The translations under genes and the position numbers were made by a program. Source: Bdellovibrionota bacterium (GTDB lineage: Bacteria; Bdellovibrionota; Bdellovibrionia; Bdellovibrionales; Bdellovibrionaceae). From it: DNA of 64,000 bases. The notes under the pieces were generated by a model, which saw nothing but the letters and a program-made list of their open reading frames with translations, was not told the origin of the DNA and did not search any database. Location of the stretch: the NCBI GenBank assembly GCA_963170155.1, contig CAUJGP010000024.1, forward strand, positions 372,001 to 436,000. Reading direction: 5' to 3'. Each line of letters begins with the position of its first letter. Positions within the stretch are counted from its first letter, which is position 1. Positions 35,868 to 45,371 of the stretch are shown here, in pieces.

Positions 35868-36648
35868 GGACATTAAGGATATTAAAGAATGGCTTTGTAA
35901 CTGTGCGGAAGCTTGGAAGCAAAGCCCGTCTCGAACTTTTTTGGCTATTGATTCAAGCACGTCACTGGCCAGTGTGGCCGTGGTGTCTTCAGGAAAAACT
36001 CTTTATTCCGAAGAATGTTTTCGTCAAAAATCTCATAGTGAGTGGATGAATGGTGCTATAGAGAGAGCGATTCTAACTCTTGAGAATGGTTGGCATGCTT
36101 TAGAGTTGATCGCGTTTATTCATGGACCTGGGAGTTTCACAGGGCTTCGGGTCTCTACCAATATTGCAAAAACAATTGCTTATTCTTATGGGCTTCCTTT
36201 GGTGGGTATGAGTAGCTTGGAGATTTTAGCGTACCAGGTGAAGGTCCAAAAAAATCATACAACTCTTGTGCTTCCTGTCATCAATGCTTTTAAGAATAGG
36301 GTTTTTTGTGCGTTGTTTTTGAGATCACAGGATCACTGTGAAATGCTCATTCCCCCTCACGATATTGAAGTTGAAAAACTAGAGTCATTTTTAATATCAA
36401 ATAAAAAAAATTTATTATCAGATTCTATTGTAGTTGTTGGAGATGGATTTACAGCTTATCAAGATGCAATGACATCTTTTTCGCAGCTCAATTTAAAAAG
36501 ATTGGAGGCTTCCCAGGACTTTCCAACGGCAGCATCATTAGCTCAAATAGTTCAGAATCATGCAAAAAATAATTCTTTTCTGCACTGGAAAGAAGTCGTG
36601 CCTGTTTATCTTCGTGCTTCAGCAGCAGAAGAAGCTCTTCGAAAATAA
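35839..36648 (+). CDS. tsaB: tRNA threonylcarbamoyladenosine biosynthesis protein TsaB
   Basis: Partner of TsaD and TsaE in making t6A37 on ANN-decoding tRNAs. The conserved N-terminus TFLAIDSSTSLASVAVVSSG, the HSEWM segment and the GPGSFTGLRVSTNIAKTI motif identify it. The reading frame begins about 35 residues before the usual start: the only ATG codons (35827, 35839) lie inside the end of rseP, and the extension encodes a DIK triple repeat. No clear ribosome binding site is visible, so translation may depend on coupling to rseP; a TTG in the LAID segment is an alternative start. Confidence 0.88.
   Translation: MIFQESSDIKDIKDIKEWLCNCAEAWKQSPSRTFLAIDSSTSLASVAVVSSGKTLYSEECFRQKSHSEWMNGAIERAILTLENGWHALELIAFIHGPGSFTGLRVSTNIAKTIAYSYGLPLVGMSSLEILAYQVKVQKNHTTLVLPVINAFKNRVFCALFLRSQDHCEMLIPPHDIEVEKLESFLISNKKNLLSDSIVVVGDGFTAYQDAMTSFSQLNLKRLEASQDFPTAASLAQIVQNHAKNNSFLHWKEVVPVYLRASAAEEALRK
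35860..35886 (+). repeat. Three tandem 9-bp units across the rseP stop codon
   Basis: GACATTAAG, GACATTAAG, GATATTAAA. The first unit contains the TAA stop of rseP, while in the tsaB frame the units read Asp-Ile-Lys three times. Small expansions here would lengthen the overlap region without frameshift. Confidence 0.7.
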
Positions 36649-36743
36649 AATGGCATAAGTCATCTGAGTCGACCTTTAAAGAGGTCTGATAAGACCAGAA
36701 TTTTTGCTGGTGGATTGCACAATAAGAAGGGGATTGCTAGTCT

Positions 36744-37289
36744 GTGATCATGGCAGTTGACGAGGATATCTTAAACGATTTTAAAAGCGAGACAAAAGAC
36801 CTTGTAAAAGAGCTATTGGAGTTTTTAGAAGAGGCCGATGGTGACCCAAGTGCTTTTGGTAAACTAGAACAGTATGGACAGACCGTGGATCGCATCATGG
36901 GTGGCGCTAAAAGCTTAGCGACTAATTTTATGGAAGATTTTCCTCCAGGACATTTGATTCATCAGATGGGTGACTATGCGGCGCTTTGTAAAGCTGTTGG
37001 GTATAAAGCCTCTCAAATCAGTGAGAATGAACCCTTTTTTAATGTCTGTGTGGCATTTTTATTGGATGCCACAGAGATGTTGCAAAAAATGGTCAATTTG
37101 CTGGGCGCAGATCAAGCCGTCAACGTCAGTTATTTATTGAATAAAACCTTTTTGGATCGTCTTCGATGGATTAATTCACAATTTAAAAGCGACTTGAGAG
37201 CTACTGTTGCGGCAACGGATGCTCAAACACCTAAAAAGATGAATCAATCAGAAATTGATGATCTTCTTAAAAAACTCGGTGTGGGATAA
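36744..37289 (+). CDS. Conserved-looking helical protein, possibly degenerate Hpt fold
   Basis: 181 residues, no signal peptide. The start is uncertain: GTG 36744 lies 11 bp after AAGGGG, ATG 36750 is the next. The first 110 residues look like a helical bundle: DFKSETKDLVKELLEFLEEA, then QYGQTVDRIMGGAKSLATNF, which resembles the Hpt helix of CheA-like proteins but with Gln where the phospho-accepting His would be. The C-terminus (KKMNQSEIDDLLKKLGVG) recalls the short docking peptides of chemotaxis and flagellar switch proteins. A signalling adaptor role is possible; function is not established. Last gene of the rpsB operon, convergent with nfu only 5 bp away. Confidence 0.65.
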   Translation: MIMAVDEDILNDFKSETKDLVKELLEFLEEADGDPSAFGKLEQYGQTVDRIMGGAKSLATNFMEDFPPGHLIHQMGDYAALCKAVGYKASQISENEPFFNVCVAFLLDATEMLQKMVNLLGADQAVNVSYLLNKTFLDRLRWINSQFKSDLRATVAATDAQTPKKMNQSEIDDLLKKLGVG

Positions 37290-37294
37290 GTTTT

Positions 37295-37867
37295 TTAATT
37301 GATAGGAACAACAACAATCTCAGGGTTAAATTCATCTTTGAGAATTCCTTCGATAGCCATGAGTGTACCTTCGGTGGCACTAGGGCAAGTCCCACAAGCG
37401 CCTTGATAATAAACATAAAGTTGAGGGTGTTCGTATTTAATGATTTCGATATCACCGCCATCACCTTGCAATCCGGGTCGAACAGTGTGGTCTAATATAT
37501 CTTCAATTTGTCTTAACTCCGGCGAAAGACCTTCTCTTTTTTTCTGTTTTTCATCTTCAGCTGTGATATTAGGATTGTGAATGGGCATGTCTCTTTGAAT
37601 AACGGCACTGACAAGATCGCTTAAAGTATCAAAGGGAACTTCAGGAGCATGAGTAATGGTGATCACATTCGAAAAAAAGTGAACTTGCGTGACACCTTGC
37701 AATTGCAAGAGATCTTTTGCCATAACGTGGCTACCGCATTCTGATTCCTCAGAAAAAGTTGCTTTTCCTTGCATAAGAACTGGACGATCGAGAATAAATT
37801 TCCATGCATAAGGGTTAGGAGTCGGTGAGATACGGATAAGAACTTGTTGTATTGATTGTTCGTTCAT
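37295..37867 (-). CDS. Nfu-type iron-sulfur cluster scaffold/carrier
   Basis: Carries assembled Fe-S clusters to target proteins. 190 residues in two domains: an N-terminal Nfu_N domain (RISPTPNPYAWKFILDRP to about residue 95) and a C-terminal NifU-like domain (VRPGLQGDGGDIEIIKYE) with the cluster-binding C-x-x-C in GACGTCPSAT. Such two-domain Nfu proteins occur in mitochondria and many bacteria. Its start overlaps the end of sufS by 4 bp (ATGA), making it the last gene of the Suf operon. Confidence 0.93.
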   Translation of the reverse strand: MNEQSIQQVLIRISPTPNPYAWKFILDRPVLMQGKATFSEESECGSHVMAKDLLQLQGVTQVHFFSNVITITHAPEVPFDTLSDLVSAVIQRDMPIHNPNITAEDEKQKKREGLSPELRQIEDILDHTVRPGLQGDGGDIEIIKYEHPQLYVYYQGACGTCPSATEGTLMAIEGILKDEFNPEIVVVPIN

Positions 37868-39084
37868 GTGAGTAAATCCTTTGCTTTTATAAGTCCTGAA
37901 ATGAGTTTCTCAATTTCTTTTTCAGTATTGTAGATGGAAAAAGAGGCCCTGATGCTTCCCGTGATGTTCATCTTTTTGAGAATGGGTTGAGTGCAGTGGT
38001 GTCCAGTACGGACAGCAATGCCTTGTTGGTTTAGGATAAAGCCAACATCGCTAGGATGAAGATGATTGAGATTGAAAGCGAAAACAGGAATCTTTTTTGT
38101 TATTTGCTTAGGGCCATAGAGAACGAGTCCAGGGACACTTTGGAGTTCTGTAAGGGCTTTTTCAACCAGTTGAGTTTCATGTTTTTCAATCGCTTCAAAG
38201 CCAATTTTTTGAATAAAATCAATAGCGGTCCCTAAGGCGATAGCGCCTCCAACGTCAGGAGTTCCTGCTTCGAATCGAAAAGGTGTGACGTTAAAAGTGG
38301 TTTTGTCAAAGCTCACAGAGGAAATCATGCTTCCTCCCGTTTGATAAGGTGGGAGCTTTTCTAAATGAGCTTTTTTTCCGTAGAGGACACCGATGCCAAA
38401 GGGTGCAAACATTTTATGGCCTGAGAAAACATAAAAATCAGCATCCAATGCTTTAACATCGACTTTTATTTTTCCAACGGCTTGAGCTCCATCTACGACA
38501 ACCAACACATTTTGGGTGTGGGCGAGCGTAATGATTTTTTGAAGATCAATGATGTTACCCAAATGGTTCGAGGCATGTGTGAGTGCCAGAATTTTAGTCC
38601 GAGAATTCATTAAAGATTTGAGCTGTTCCTCTGTGACATCACCTTCCTGTGTAGTTTCTAGGATTTTGAGGACTAATTTTTTTTGATGAGCGATTTGTTG
38701 CCAAGGAACGATATTGGCATGATGTTCAATGTCTGATAAAATAATTTCATCACCTTCTTGCAGGGATTCACTGAGACTATAAGCAAGAAGATTGATTCCT
38801 TCTGTAGTGCCTCGAACAAAAACAACTTCTTCTGTGCTCGCATTGATGAAATCCGCCACTTTATGGCGAGCTTGCTCAAAAAATTCAGTGGAAAGATCAC
38901 TTAAATAATGGGCCCCTCGGTGAACATTTGCAGCTTCATAACTATAAAACTGAGTTAAACGGTCTATGACCACACGGGGTTTTAGAGAAGTTGCAGCACT
39001 GTCTAAATAAACTAAAGGCTGCTCATTTACTTTTTGAGTTAGGGCAGGAAATTCAGATCGAATGTGTTCGATATTAAAGTTCAT
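37864..39084 (-). CDS. sufS: SufS-type cysteine desulfurase
   Basis: PLP enzyme that takes sulfur from cysteine for Fe-S assembly. The ATG at 39084 overlaps the sufD stop (ATGA) and has AAGGA upstream, better than the ATG at 39102. LVYLDSAATSLKPRVVIDRL and ANVHRGAHYLS are typical of group II (SufS) enzymes; the PLP lysine is in FSGHKMFAPFGIG and the catalytic Cys in AVRTGHHCTQPIL. About 406 residues, normal length. No SufE or SufU is in the cluster, so the sulfur-relay partner must be elsewhere. Confidence 0.95.
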   Translation of the reverse strand: MNFNIEHIRSEFPALTQKVNEQPLVYLDSAATSLKPRVVIDRLTQFYSYEAANVHRGAHYLSDLSTEFFEQARHKVADFINASTEEVVFVRGTTEGINLLAYSLSESLQEGDEIILSDIEHHANIVPWQQIAHQKKLVLKILETTQEGDVTEEQLKSLMNSRTKILALTHASNHLGNIIDLQKIITLAHTQNVLVVVDGAQAVGKIKVDVKALDADFYVFSGHKMFAPFGIGVLYGKKAHLEKLPPYQTGGSMISSVSFDKTTFNVTPFRFEAGTPDVGGAIALGTAIDFIQKIGFEAIEKHETQLVEKALTELQSVPGLVLYGPKQITKKIPVFAFNLNHLHPSDVGFILNQQGIAVRTGHHCTQPILKKMNITGSIRASFSIYNTEKEIEKLISGLIKAKDLLT

Positions 39085-40445
39085 TGGAAATCCTTCATCC
39101 AAAATTCTTTGATGCGCGATTTTAGATAATTGGGGACGCTTTTAACGGTGAGTTCATCACAGAGTTCCATTAAAAAACCTAAGCATAACATGGAACGGAC
39201 TTTTTCTTCGGAAATCCCGCGGCTTTGAAAGTAAAATAATTCATCGGGATTTAAAGAGCCAACAGTAGCTCCATGGGTTGCTTTGACGTCATCAGCGTAA
39301 ATTTCAAGTTCTGGCTTAGTATCAACCTCTGCGGTGGAACTGAGAAGTAAGCTTTGATGAAGTTGCGAACAATCTGTTTTTTGTCCCGCAGGATGAATTT
39401 TTATAAAACCATTGAAAATGGCTCTCGATTGGTCGGTCAGTAAATTTTTAAAAATCTGTTGGCATTGGTTGGCTGAATTTGAAAACTCAATGCGAGACGG
39501 TTGGTCGATAACTCCGTCTTTTTGAGAAAACCCAAAGCTGTGTATGATCATTTCAGCATCAGAGCCTTCTGTTCGGATATTCAATTCGTTTCTCTTCCAA
39601 CCCTCACAAAAGATTCCTTGAAGATAATGCAGCTTTGATTTGTTTTGCAGGGTGATGTGGGTGCGATGCGTGTCTTGGTGCGAAGCTGGAGTTTCACTCC
39701 ATTGGATGAAGTTTAAATGAGCTTCATCTTCTATTTGTATGAGGCTTGTGGAGTTATTCCACGAAGACCCTGATACACCATGTGCATTTGATTCTAGGGA
39801 AGAGGTAACCATGTGTGTTTCTATCAACGTAGCTTCAGATCCTTTTGCGCAAGAAACAACAAACCGTGTTTGGAATAGGGGATTCGATGAGCTATCCGAT
39901 GAATGAAGATAAATGAGATGCAAGGGTTTTTTGAGCTTAGCTTGTTCGTTGATTTTTAAAAAATAACCATCCTCAAAATAACTTAAATTGAGGGCTTCGA
40001 GTTTGTTTTCTTCTGTTTTAAATGAAGACGAATCAATAAGACCCTGTTCTAAGGCTTTTTTTAGGCTGATTATTTGAAAGTGAGGGGATATCAAGCCATT
40101 TTTAGAATCTTCAGAAAGAATGATTTGTCCTTGATGAATGATAATTGTTTCAAAACGAGGATCAATAAAATCTTTAAGTGAGGCTCGAAGAGTTGCTTGT
40201 ATGGCATTAAAATCAAGAGGGTTTTTATTTGTTGTTACATCTTTTTTATCTTCAGAGATCGCATTGATTTGCGGGAGGTAGTCACCTTGAAGTTTATGTG
40301 TTGGTGAATATCTCCATAATTCCATTTTTTTGGATGGCCAGTTCAGTTCTTCAAATTTTTTAGACGCAAGTTTACGAATGAAAGCGTGAGTTTGAGGTTC
40401 TCCGGATCGTTGATTTAGTTGTTCACTCATTTTAATTAAATTCAT
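39081..40445 (-). CDS. sufD: Fe-S assembly protein SufD
   Basis: Component of the SufB-C2-D scaffold complex. About 454 residues of beta-helix-rich core ending in the conserved SufBD region: EIYADDVKATHGATVGSLNP, then FYFQSRGISEEKVRSMLCLG, where the His of THGAT is a known functional residue. The N-terminal start is placed at the ATG (40445) 7 bp after GAGGA; the ATG at 40466 is an alternative. It overlaps sufS by 4 bp and follows sufC by 75 bp. Confidence 0.94.
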   Translation of the reverse strand: MNLIKMSEQLNQRSGEPQTHAFIRKLASKKFEELNWPSKKMELWRYSPTHKLQGDYLPQINAISEDKKDVTTNKNPLDFNAIQATLRASLKDFIDPRFETIIIHQGQIILSEDSKNGLISPHFQIISLKKALEQGLIDSSSFKTEENKLEALNLSYFEDGYFLKINEQAKLKKPLHLIYLHSSDSSSNPLFQTRFVVSCAKGSEATLIETHMVTSSLESNAHGVSGSSWNNSTSLIQIEDEAHLNFIQWSETPASHQDTHRTHITLQNKSKLHYLQGIFCEGWKRNELNIRTEGSDAEMIIHSFGFSQKDGVIDQPSRIEFSNSANQCQQIFKNLLTDQSRAIFNGFIKIHPAGQKTDCSQLHQSLLLSSTAEVDTKPELEIYADDVKATHGATVGSLNPDELFYFQSRGISEEKVRSMLCLGFLMELCDELTVKSVPNYLKSRIKEFWMKDFQ

Positions 40446-40520
40446 TTTTGTATCCTCAATTTTCATCTTGCAATTCTACTTTTATGCGCAGTTATTTGAT
40501 GGCCTTTTGTTTATTTATTT

Positions 40521-41270
40521 TTACAGAAGCCAGTCATATCCTTTTTCTTCTAATTTCAAGGCTAAGCTTTTATCACCCGTTTCAATGATTTTTCCATCGG
40601 CAAGGACGTGCACAAAATCGGGTTGAATGTAATTGAGCAGCCTTTGATAGTGAGTGATGAGTAGAATGGAATTATTTGGCGTGCGCAACTTGTTGACTCC
40701 GTCAGCAACGATTCGAAGGGCATCAATATCCAAACCCGAATCCGTTTCATCAAGAATGGAAAAACGAGGGGAGAGCACGGCCATTTGTAAAATTTCATTT
40801 CTTTTTTTCTCTCCGCCTGAAAAGCCAACATTGACCGAACGATCTAAAAATTCTGGCTTCATATCGACTAACCTCATTTTTTCAAGGGCATAAGTCCTGA
40901 AATCAGTCTCTTTCATTTGATCAGCACCATGATGGAGACAAAGAGCTTTGAATGCCTCATAGAGAAAGTTGAAATTACTGACGCCTGGCACTTCAATGGG
41001 GTATTGGTAAGCTAAAAAAACGCCTTCTTTCGCTCTGACATCAGGTTCTAGCCCAAGAAGATCAGTCTTTTGAAAATTGATATCATATAAAACTTCTCCT
41101 TCAGTCACTTCGTATGAAGGATGACCTGCGAGGACTTTAGAGAGGCTGCTTTTGCCAGAGCCGTTGGGTCCCATAATAGCATGGGTTTCCCCCGCTTTTA
41201 TGTTTAAATTAATGCCTTTTAAAACGCTTTTATCTCCGATTTTTGCGTGAAGATTTTTTATTTCAATCAT
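40521..41270 (-). CDS. sufC: Fe-S assembly ATPase SufC
   Basis: Soluble ABC-type ATPase that drives conformational change in the SufBCD scaffold. 249 residues as expected. Walker A GPNGSGKSSLSKVL, signature VGFSGGEKKRNEILQM (with the FSGGEKKR form typical of SufC), Walker B FSILDETDSGLDID, and the H-loop LLITHYQRLLNYI. Lies 111 bp after sufB, the largest gap in this operon. Confidence 0.97.
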   Translation of the reverse strand: MIEIKNLHAKIGDKSVLKGINLNIKAGETHAIMGPNGSGKSSLSKVLAGHPSYEVTEGEVLYDINFQKTDLLGLEPDVRAKEGVFLAYQYPIEVPGVSNFNFLYEAFKALCLHHGADQMKETDFRTYALEKMRLVDMKPEFLDRSVNVGFSGGEKKRNEILQMAVLSPRFSILDETDSGLDIDALRIVADGVNKLRTPNNSILLITHYQRLLNYIQPDFVHVLADGKIIETGDKSLALKLEEKGYDWLL

Positions 41271-41381
41271 TTTTATGTACCTCTAATTTTCATTTCAATC
41301 AATTACAGTCTGCTTTTAATCAATCTGGTGTGATCTCTTTTATTATCCTGTTTATTCCGCAGAATTATTAAAGTCGTAATC

Positions 41382-42800
41382 TCACCCGATGCTGTTTTCT
41401 AGTTTCATTTCGATCAATTTGACAGCTTCAATAGAAAACTCCAAAGGAAGTTCCTTAAAAACTTGATGGCAAAATCCATTTACTAACATGGAAATTGCTT
41501 TTTCATTATCAAGTCCCCTCGATTGCATATAAAAAAGTTGGTCTTCTGAAATGCGAGAAGTGGAGGCTTCATGTTCTAGTGTTGCGGAGGGATTTTTCAC
41601 TTCAATATAAGGAATTGTATGCGCGCTGGATTTATCTCCAACAAGCATTGAATCACATTGAGAATAATTCCGGGCATTTTGGGCACTGGGTAGAATTTTA
41701 ACGAGGCCTCGATAGGTGTTGGAAGATTGACCCGTTGAGATTCCTTTTGAAATGATAGTGCTGCGAGAATTTTTTCCAATATGAATCATTTTAGTTCCTG
41801 TATCCGCTTGCATGAAGTCATGAGTCAGGGCAACAGAATAAAAGTGAGCCTCTGTATCTTGACCTTGCAGAATCACACTAGGGTATTTCCATGTGATGGC
41901 CGAACCAGATTCTACTTGCGTCCACGAAATTTTCGATTTGTTACCAGAGCATTTTCCTCTCTTGGTTACAAAATTATAAATTCCTCCCTTACCCTCTTTA
42001 TTTCCTGTGTACCAATTTTGAACTGTGGAGTATTTGATCTCAGACTGTTCCAAGGCTATGAGTTCAACAACAGCAGCATGCAATTGATTTTCATCTCTTT
42101 GGGGAGCCGTGCAGCCTTCGAGGTAATTTACAAAGCTTCCTTCATCGGCAATGATCAAAGTCCGTTCGAACTGCCCTGTTTCTTTGGCATTGATTCTAAA
42201 GTAAGTGGATAAATCAATGGGACACCGAACTCCTTTGGGAATATAAACAAAAGATCCATCAGTAAAAACGGCTGAATTGAGAGCTGCATAAAAGTTGTCA
42301 GTCAAGGGGACAACTGAACCAAGGTATTTTTTAACGAGATCAGGATACTTTTGAATGGCTTCAGTAATGGAGCAAAAAACCACGCCTACTTTTTCAAGTT
42401 CTTCTTTGTGAGTTGTGGCAATGGAAACACTGTCGAATACCACATCCATTGCAACACCGCTGATCCTTTTTTGCTCTTGAAGTGGAATTCCTAAACGTTC
42501 AAAAGTTCGAAGAAGTTCAGGATCGAGCTCATCTAGATTCTTAGGAGAATTCTTTTTTTGTTTTGGTGCTGAGTAATAGCTGATATCCTGAAAATCAATG
42601 GTCTCATAGTGAACTTTAGCCCAATGAGGTTCAACCATGCTTTTCCAGTGATGAAAGGCCTTCAAGCGAAATTGAAGTAAAAATTCGGGTTCATTTTTCT
42701 TTTGGGAGATCCAACGAATAGTCTCTTCTGTCAGTCCTTTAGGGGCTGTTTCTGATGAGATGTTAGTTTCAAATCCATACTTATACTCTGTATTATTCAT
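41382..42800 (-). CDS. sufB: Fe-S assembly protein SufB
   Basis: Core scaffold subunit on which new Fe-S clusters are formed together with SufC and SufD. 472 residues. Conserved segments: [57 protein letters not shown] and the C-terminal [20 protein letters not shown] followed by GLD. The start overlaps the stop of the Rrf2 regulator gene by 4 bp (ATGA), so the regulator and scaffold are translated together. Confidence 0.97.
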   Translation of the reverse strand: MNNTEYKYGFETNISSETAPKGLTEETIRWISQKKNEPEFLLQFRLKAFHHWKSMVEPHWAKVHYETIDFQDISYYSAPKQKKNSPKNLDELDPELLRTFERLGIPLQEQKRISGVAMDVVFDSVSIATTHKEELEKVGVVFCSITEAIQKYPDLVKKYLGSVVPLTDNFYAALNSAVFTDGSFVYIPKGVRCPIDLSTYFRINAKETGQFERTLIIADEGSFVNYLEGCTAPQRDENQLHAAVVELIALEQSEIKYSTVQNWYTGNKEGKGGIYNFVTKRGKCSGNKSKISWTQVESGSAITWKYPSVILQGQDTEAHFYSVALTHDFMQADTGTKMIHIGKNSRSTIISKGISTGQSSNTYRGLVKILPSAQNARNYSQCDSMLVGDKSSAHTIPYIEVKNPSATLEHEASTSRISEDQLFYMQSRGLDNEKAISMLVNGFCHQVFKELPLEFSIEAVKLIEMKLENSIG

Positions 42801-43393
42801 AGTTCTGTTTCCGTTTCTAAAGATTGAGGGTGTATGAGAGAGCTTTCTTTTTGCGGCAGTTGCTTTTTTCTTGAATTGTCACGTTTTAAGATCTGTGGGC
42901 TCTCACTTTGAGAAGAAGGCAGAGATTCAAGTCCGTGGTTAAGTTCTTTTAATGGAACATTCAGCTCTATGGAAGTGGATGGGGCAGGACGTTGGTTTTC
43001 TACAATCAATGAATGTACGGTAAGGCTTTGATAGAAGGCCATCAATTGATCGTTAAGATTTTGAACGGGGCTTACTATATTGCATTTTTGTTTAATGTGA
43101 CATGATGAAGAAAGACAGCGTACAAGTTTCAAAGGCCCCAGAATCAACACAGACAGATCGTAGAAAGTAACTTTAGCCAAGTCTTTGATAATGATATAAC
43201 CACCACTGACTCCTTGTGTGGAATGAAGCCAACCATTGTGAGCGAGAACTTGTAGAATGCGGGCAATGGTATCAAAGGAACATCCATAGGTGTCGGAGAT
43301 TTCTTTAGCTGTAGAGATCTCCCCAGGTCTTTTGCGAGACATGTGTTTAAGGGCTATGAGCGCGTATTCTATTTTACGGTTCATCTTAAACAT
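42797..43393 (-). CDS. Rrf2-family Fe-S-sensing regulator of the suf operon
   Basis: 198 residues. N-terminal winged helix of the Rrf2/IscR family ([18 protein letters not shown], then [20 protein letters not shown] and [14 protein letters not shown]). The cluster-binding region has three cysteines in [12 protein letters not shown], spaced C-x4-C-x5-C, close to the C-x5-C-x5-C of IscR, so it probably binds a [2Fe-2S] cluster and represses the operon when clusters are plentiful. The C-terminal 60 residues are a Ser/Pro/Gln-rich tail not found in IscR. GGGAGAAG precedes the ATG. First gene of the suf operon. Confidence 0.9.
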   Translation of the reverse strand: MFKMNRKIEYALIALKHMSRKRPGEISTAKEISDTYGCSFDTIARILQVLAHNGWLHSTQGVSGGYIIIKDLAKVTFYDLSVLILGPLKLVRCLSSSCHIKQKCNIVSPVQNLNDQLMAFYQSLTVHSLIVENQRPAPSTSIELNVPLKELNHGLESLPSSQSESPQILKRDNSRKKQLPQKESSLIHPQSLETETEL

Positions 43394-43596
43394 ATTTCTT
43401 CTCCCGAAGATTAAAGTCGTAAAAGGCGTCTTTTTTAGACGTCTTTTGGGTTGTAGGCCTTCTTGGTTATCTCTGTGTGTTTTCTCTTTTCGTATCGTTG
43501 ATTCAAGAGAAGGTTCAGCAGTAAATGGAATTCAGAAGGATCAGTCGCGGAAAGAGGTGTAAACGAAAATCAATTGAAATTCACCCATTTTCTTAT

Positions 43597-43621
43597 AAAT
43601 AAGACAAAAAAAGTCGTATTT
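43597..43621. promoter_or_regulatory. IscR/Rrf2-like 25-bp palindrome upstream of the suf operon
   Basis: AAATAAGAC and GTCGTATTT separated by seven A residues; eight of nine positions are symmetrical. The layout, ATA-x-GAC ... GTC-x-TAT over 25 bp, matches the IscR-type operator. It lies about 205 bp before the regulator start. AAAGTCGTAA half-sites also occur at about 43413 and 41366. Self-regulation is inferred. Confidence 0.5.
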
Positions 43622-44276
43622 AGAGGGTATTTTATAAAAGTTCTCTATCTTTGGCGTGAGTGGACTTTGATTTTATCAGTAAAAGGGATTATGGATAAGT
43701 ACAACTACCATTTTATATAGTAATATTAAGTGGTTATAGGGATACTTAAGGTGTGCCCTCTCCTTGACGAATAGGACAGGCCAAAAAGAATCACTATCTT
43801 GAGTTTTTTCTTAAATAAAATAAAGCAGACTCGTTTTTGATTATTTGATTAAAGGTTGAGCTTTTATAGAACTTGATGGTCGTTCTTACTCCAAGTCTAA
43901 AACTAAATACTAACTTCGTTATACTTCTCTGATTGGGCGAGGTGAAATCATCTTTTTTATTTTTTCAAATGAAGTTAACGGACCTTTTTCAATAAGAAGA
44001 GAGTATGTCTGAGATTTTTTTGACTCAATACTTTATTAGTCGTGGCTCCAGTTATTATGCTTGTTTGATCAAGAAAATTCATACAATTTACAACTCACAA
44101 CTAAGATAAATAAAAATTATTTTTATAAGCTATTAACTTCAGAGAGAACCTTTTTGGTGTATAAATTTTTGACAATACGATACTAAATAGAGCTGTCTTA
44201 TTGATATGCACAGTCAGGTTTCATTGATAGGTTTCTTGGCATTTAATTTGCTTATTACAATCTCTGAGGTGCTCCT
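43622..44276. other. AT-rich intergenic region
   Basis: Between the suf operator and the next plus-strand gene. Very AT-rich. A TTGACA at 44171 has no good partner box at the expected distance. No gene, RNA or strong repeat is visible. Confidence 0.35.
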
Positions 44277-45311
44277 ATGAGATTGACCAATATTAAATTA
44301 TTATTGTTTATTTTAATGAGTATTAAAATACCGTTAGTTTCTGCACAACAAATTTCTCGGGAGTCATCGGCAATAAGTTCAATGCATTATACGACTAAAG
44401 GTTCGGAAAGCACCTATGAAAAAAATAGAGTGTCAGATGCAAATGCAAAACAATTCGAGATTAATTATAAAGTTACAGGAAACACGGGAAACAATAGTAA
44501 GGACGAGTTTCAATTATCCATGACAGTCAATCGCTCTGAAAAGCAAGATTTAGCGAATGCTTTTAGCGATTATCAGAAAGCCCTCAATGATCTGAGAGCC
44601 AATGCAGCTCAAGAGAGCACGAAAGTAAGGCCATGGGCAGCGCTGGGTCAAACTATGCGACAATTTCCTTTGGAGTTTGTGGGTTTCCAAGCCGGTCTTG
44701 GTTTTATGGCTTTGGTTGAGATGACGTTCCGTTATCATAATAATCCTTTGGCTTTTCAACAGGCTTTGGAAACCTTAACGCTTGAAAATTCCATGGGGGC
44801 ATTTTCATTTTTTGCTTTTATGTATGCAAGTCGGCTTTCGATGCCTGTGTGGATTAAACTTATTCAGAGTCCTCAAATTAGAGCTTATTTTCCAATGTTC
44901 ATGGGTATGCTAGCGTCTAATTTTTCGCATATGTATTTAGAGCCGCTGCTTCCATGTGCTAAAGACGTTATTAATCGATTAGATCCTGCACACTCTGTCA
45001 ATAGAGTGGAATTAGATCGGGGGACTCCCAAATCTTGTTCTCAGGCCTACGACGAGTTGGTGATGAATGGAAATTTCGCTCAAATGGCACCGATGCTTAT
45101 TTCGGGGCTTCTTTCAATGCCCGTGTCTTCTGCGATTCAGTCAACTTTTAGAAGCTTGGCAGAAATAGCGAAGAAAGAGCCCATTACAGAAATGGTTAAA
45201 GATAATAATGGAAATTCTAAAAAAGTTTTCAATAAAGCAGGTCAAAGCTTTTTTTCTAAGGAGTTCAGGGCGTCCTGGAATAAAATAACCAATTTTATTC
45301 CAGGTTTTTGA
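44277..45311 (+). CDS. Exported/membrane protein, probable 5' part of a gene split by TGA
   Basis: 344 residues: signal peptide (LLLFILMSIKIPLVSA before QQIS), a hydrophilic stretch, then three or four membrane-type helices (LEFVGFQAGLGFMALVEM region, GAFSFFAFMYASRLSMPVW, FPMFMGMLASNFSHMYLE, MLISGLLSMPVSSAI). It ends at TGA 45309-45311 after NKITNFIPGF. The same frame continues without interruption into the next open frame, starting NQKIIKAVADKLAHTAVG. Function unknown. Confidence 0.65.
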   Translation: MRLTNIKLLLFILMSIKIPLVSAQQISRESSAISSMHYTTKGSESTYEKNRVSDANAKQFEINYKVTGNTGNNSKDEFQLSMTVNRSEKQDLANAFSDYQKALNDLRANAAQESTKVRPWAALGQTMRQFPLEFVGFQAGLGFMALVEMTFRYHNNPLAFQQALETLTLENSMGAFSFFAFMYASRLSMPVWIKLIQSPQIRAYFPMFMGMLASNFSHMYLEPLLPCAKDVINRLDPAHSVNRVELDRGTPKSCSQAYDELVMNGNFAQMAPMLISGLLSMPVSSAIQSTFRSLAEIAKKEPITEMVKDNNGNSKKVFNKAGQSFFSKEFRASWNKITNFIPGF

Positions 45312-45371
45312 AACCAGAAAATTATAAAAGCGGTCGCTGATAAATTAGCACATACTGCTGTTGGAGCTGTC

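Noticed and set aside
44171-44200. TTGACA as a promoter for the gene at 44277
   Set aside because: No -10-like box lies 16-18 bases downstream.
45309-45311. TGA as a selenocysteine codon
   Set aside because: No Cys-homologue pattern or redox motif around it and no SECIS-like hairpin directly after; nonsense mutation, read-through or sequence error are simpler.
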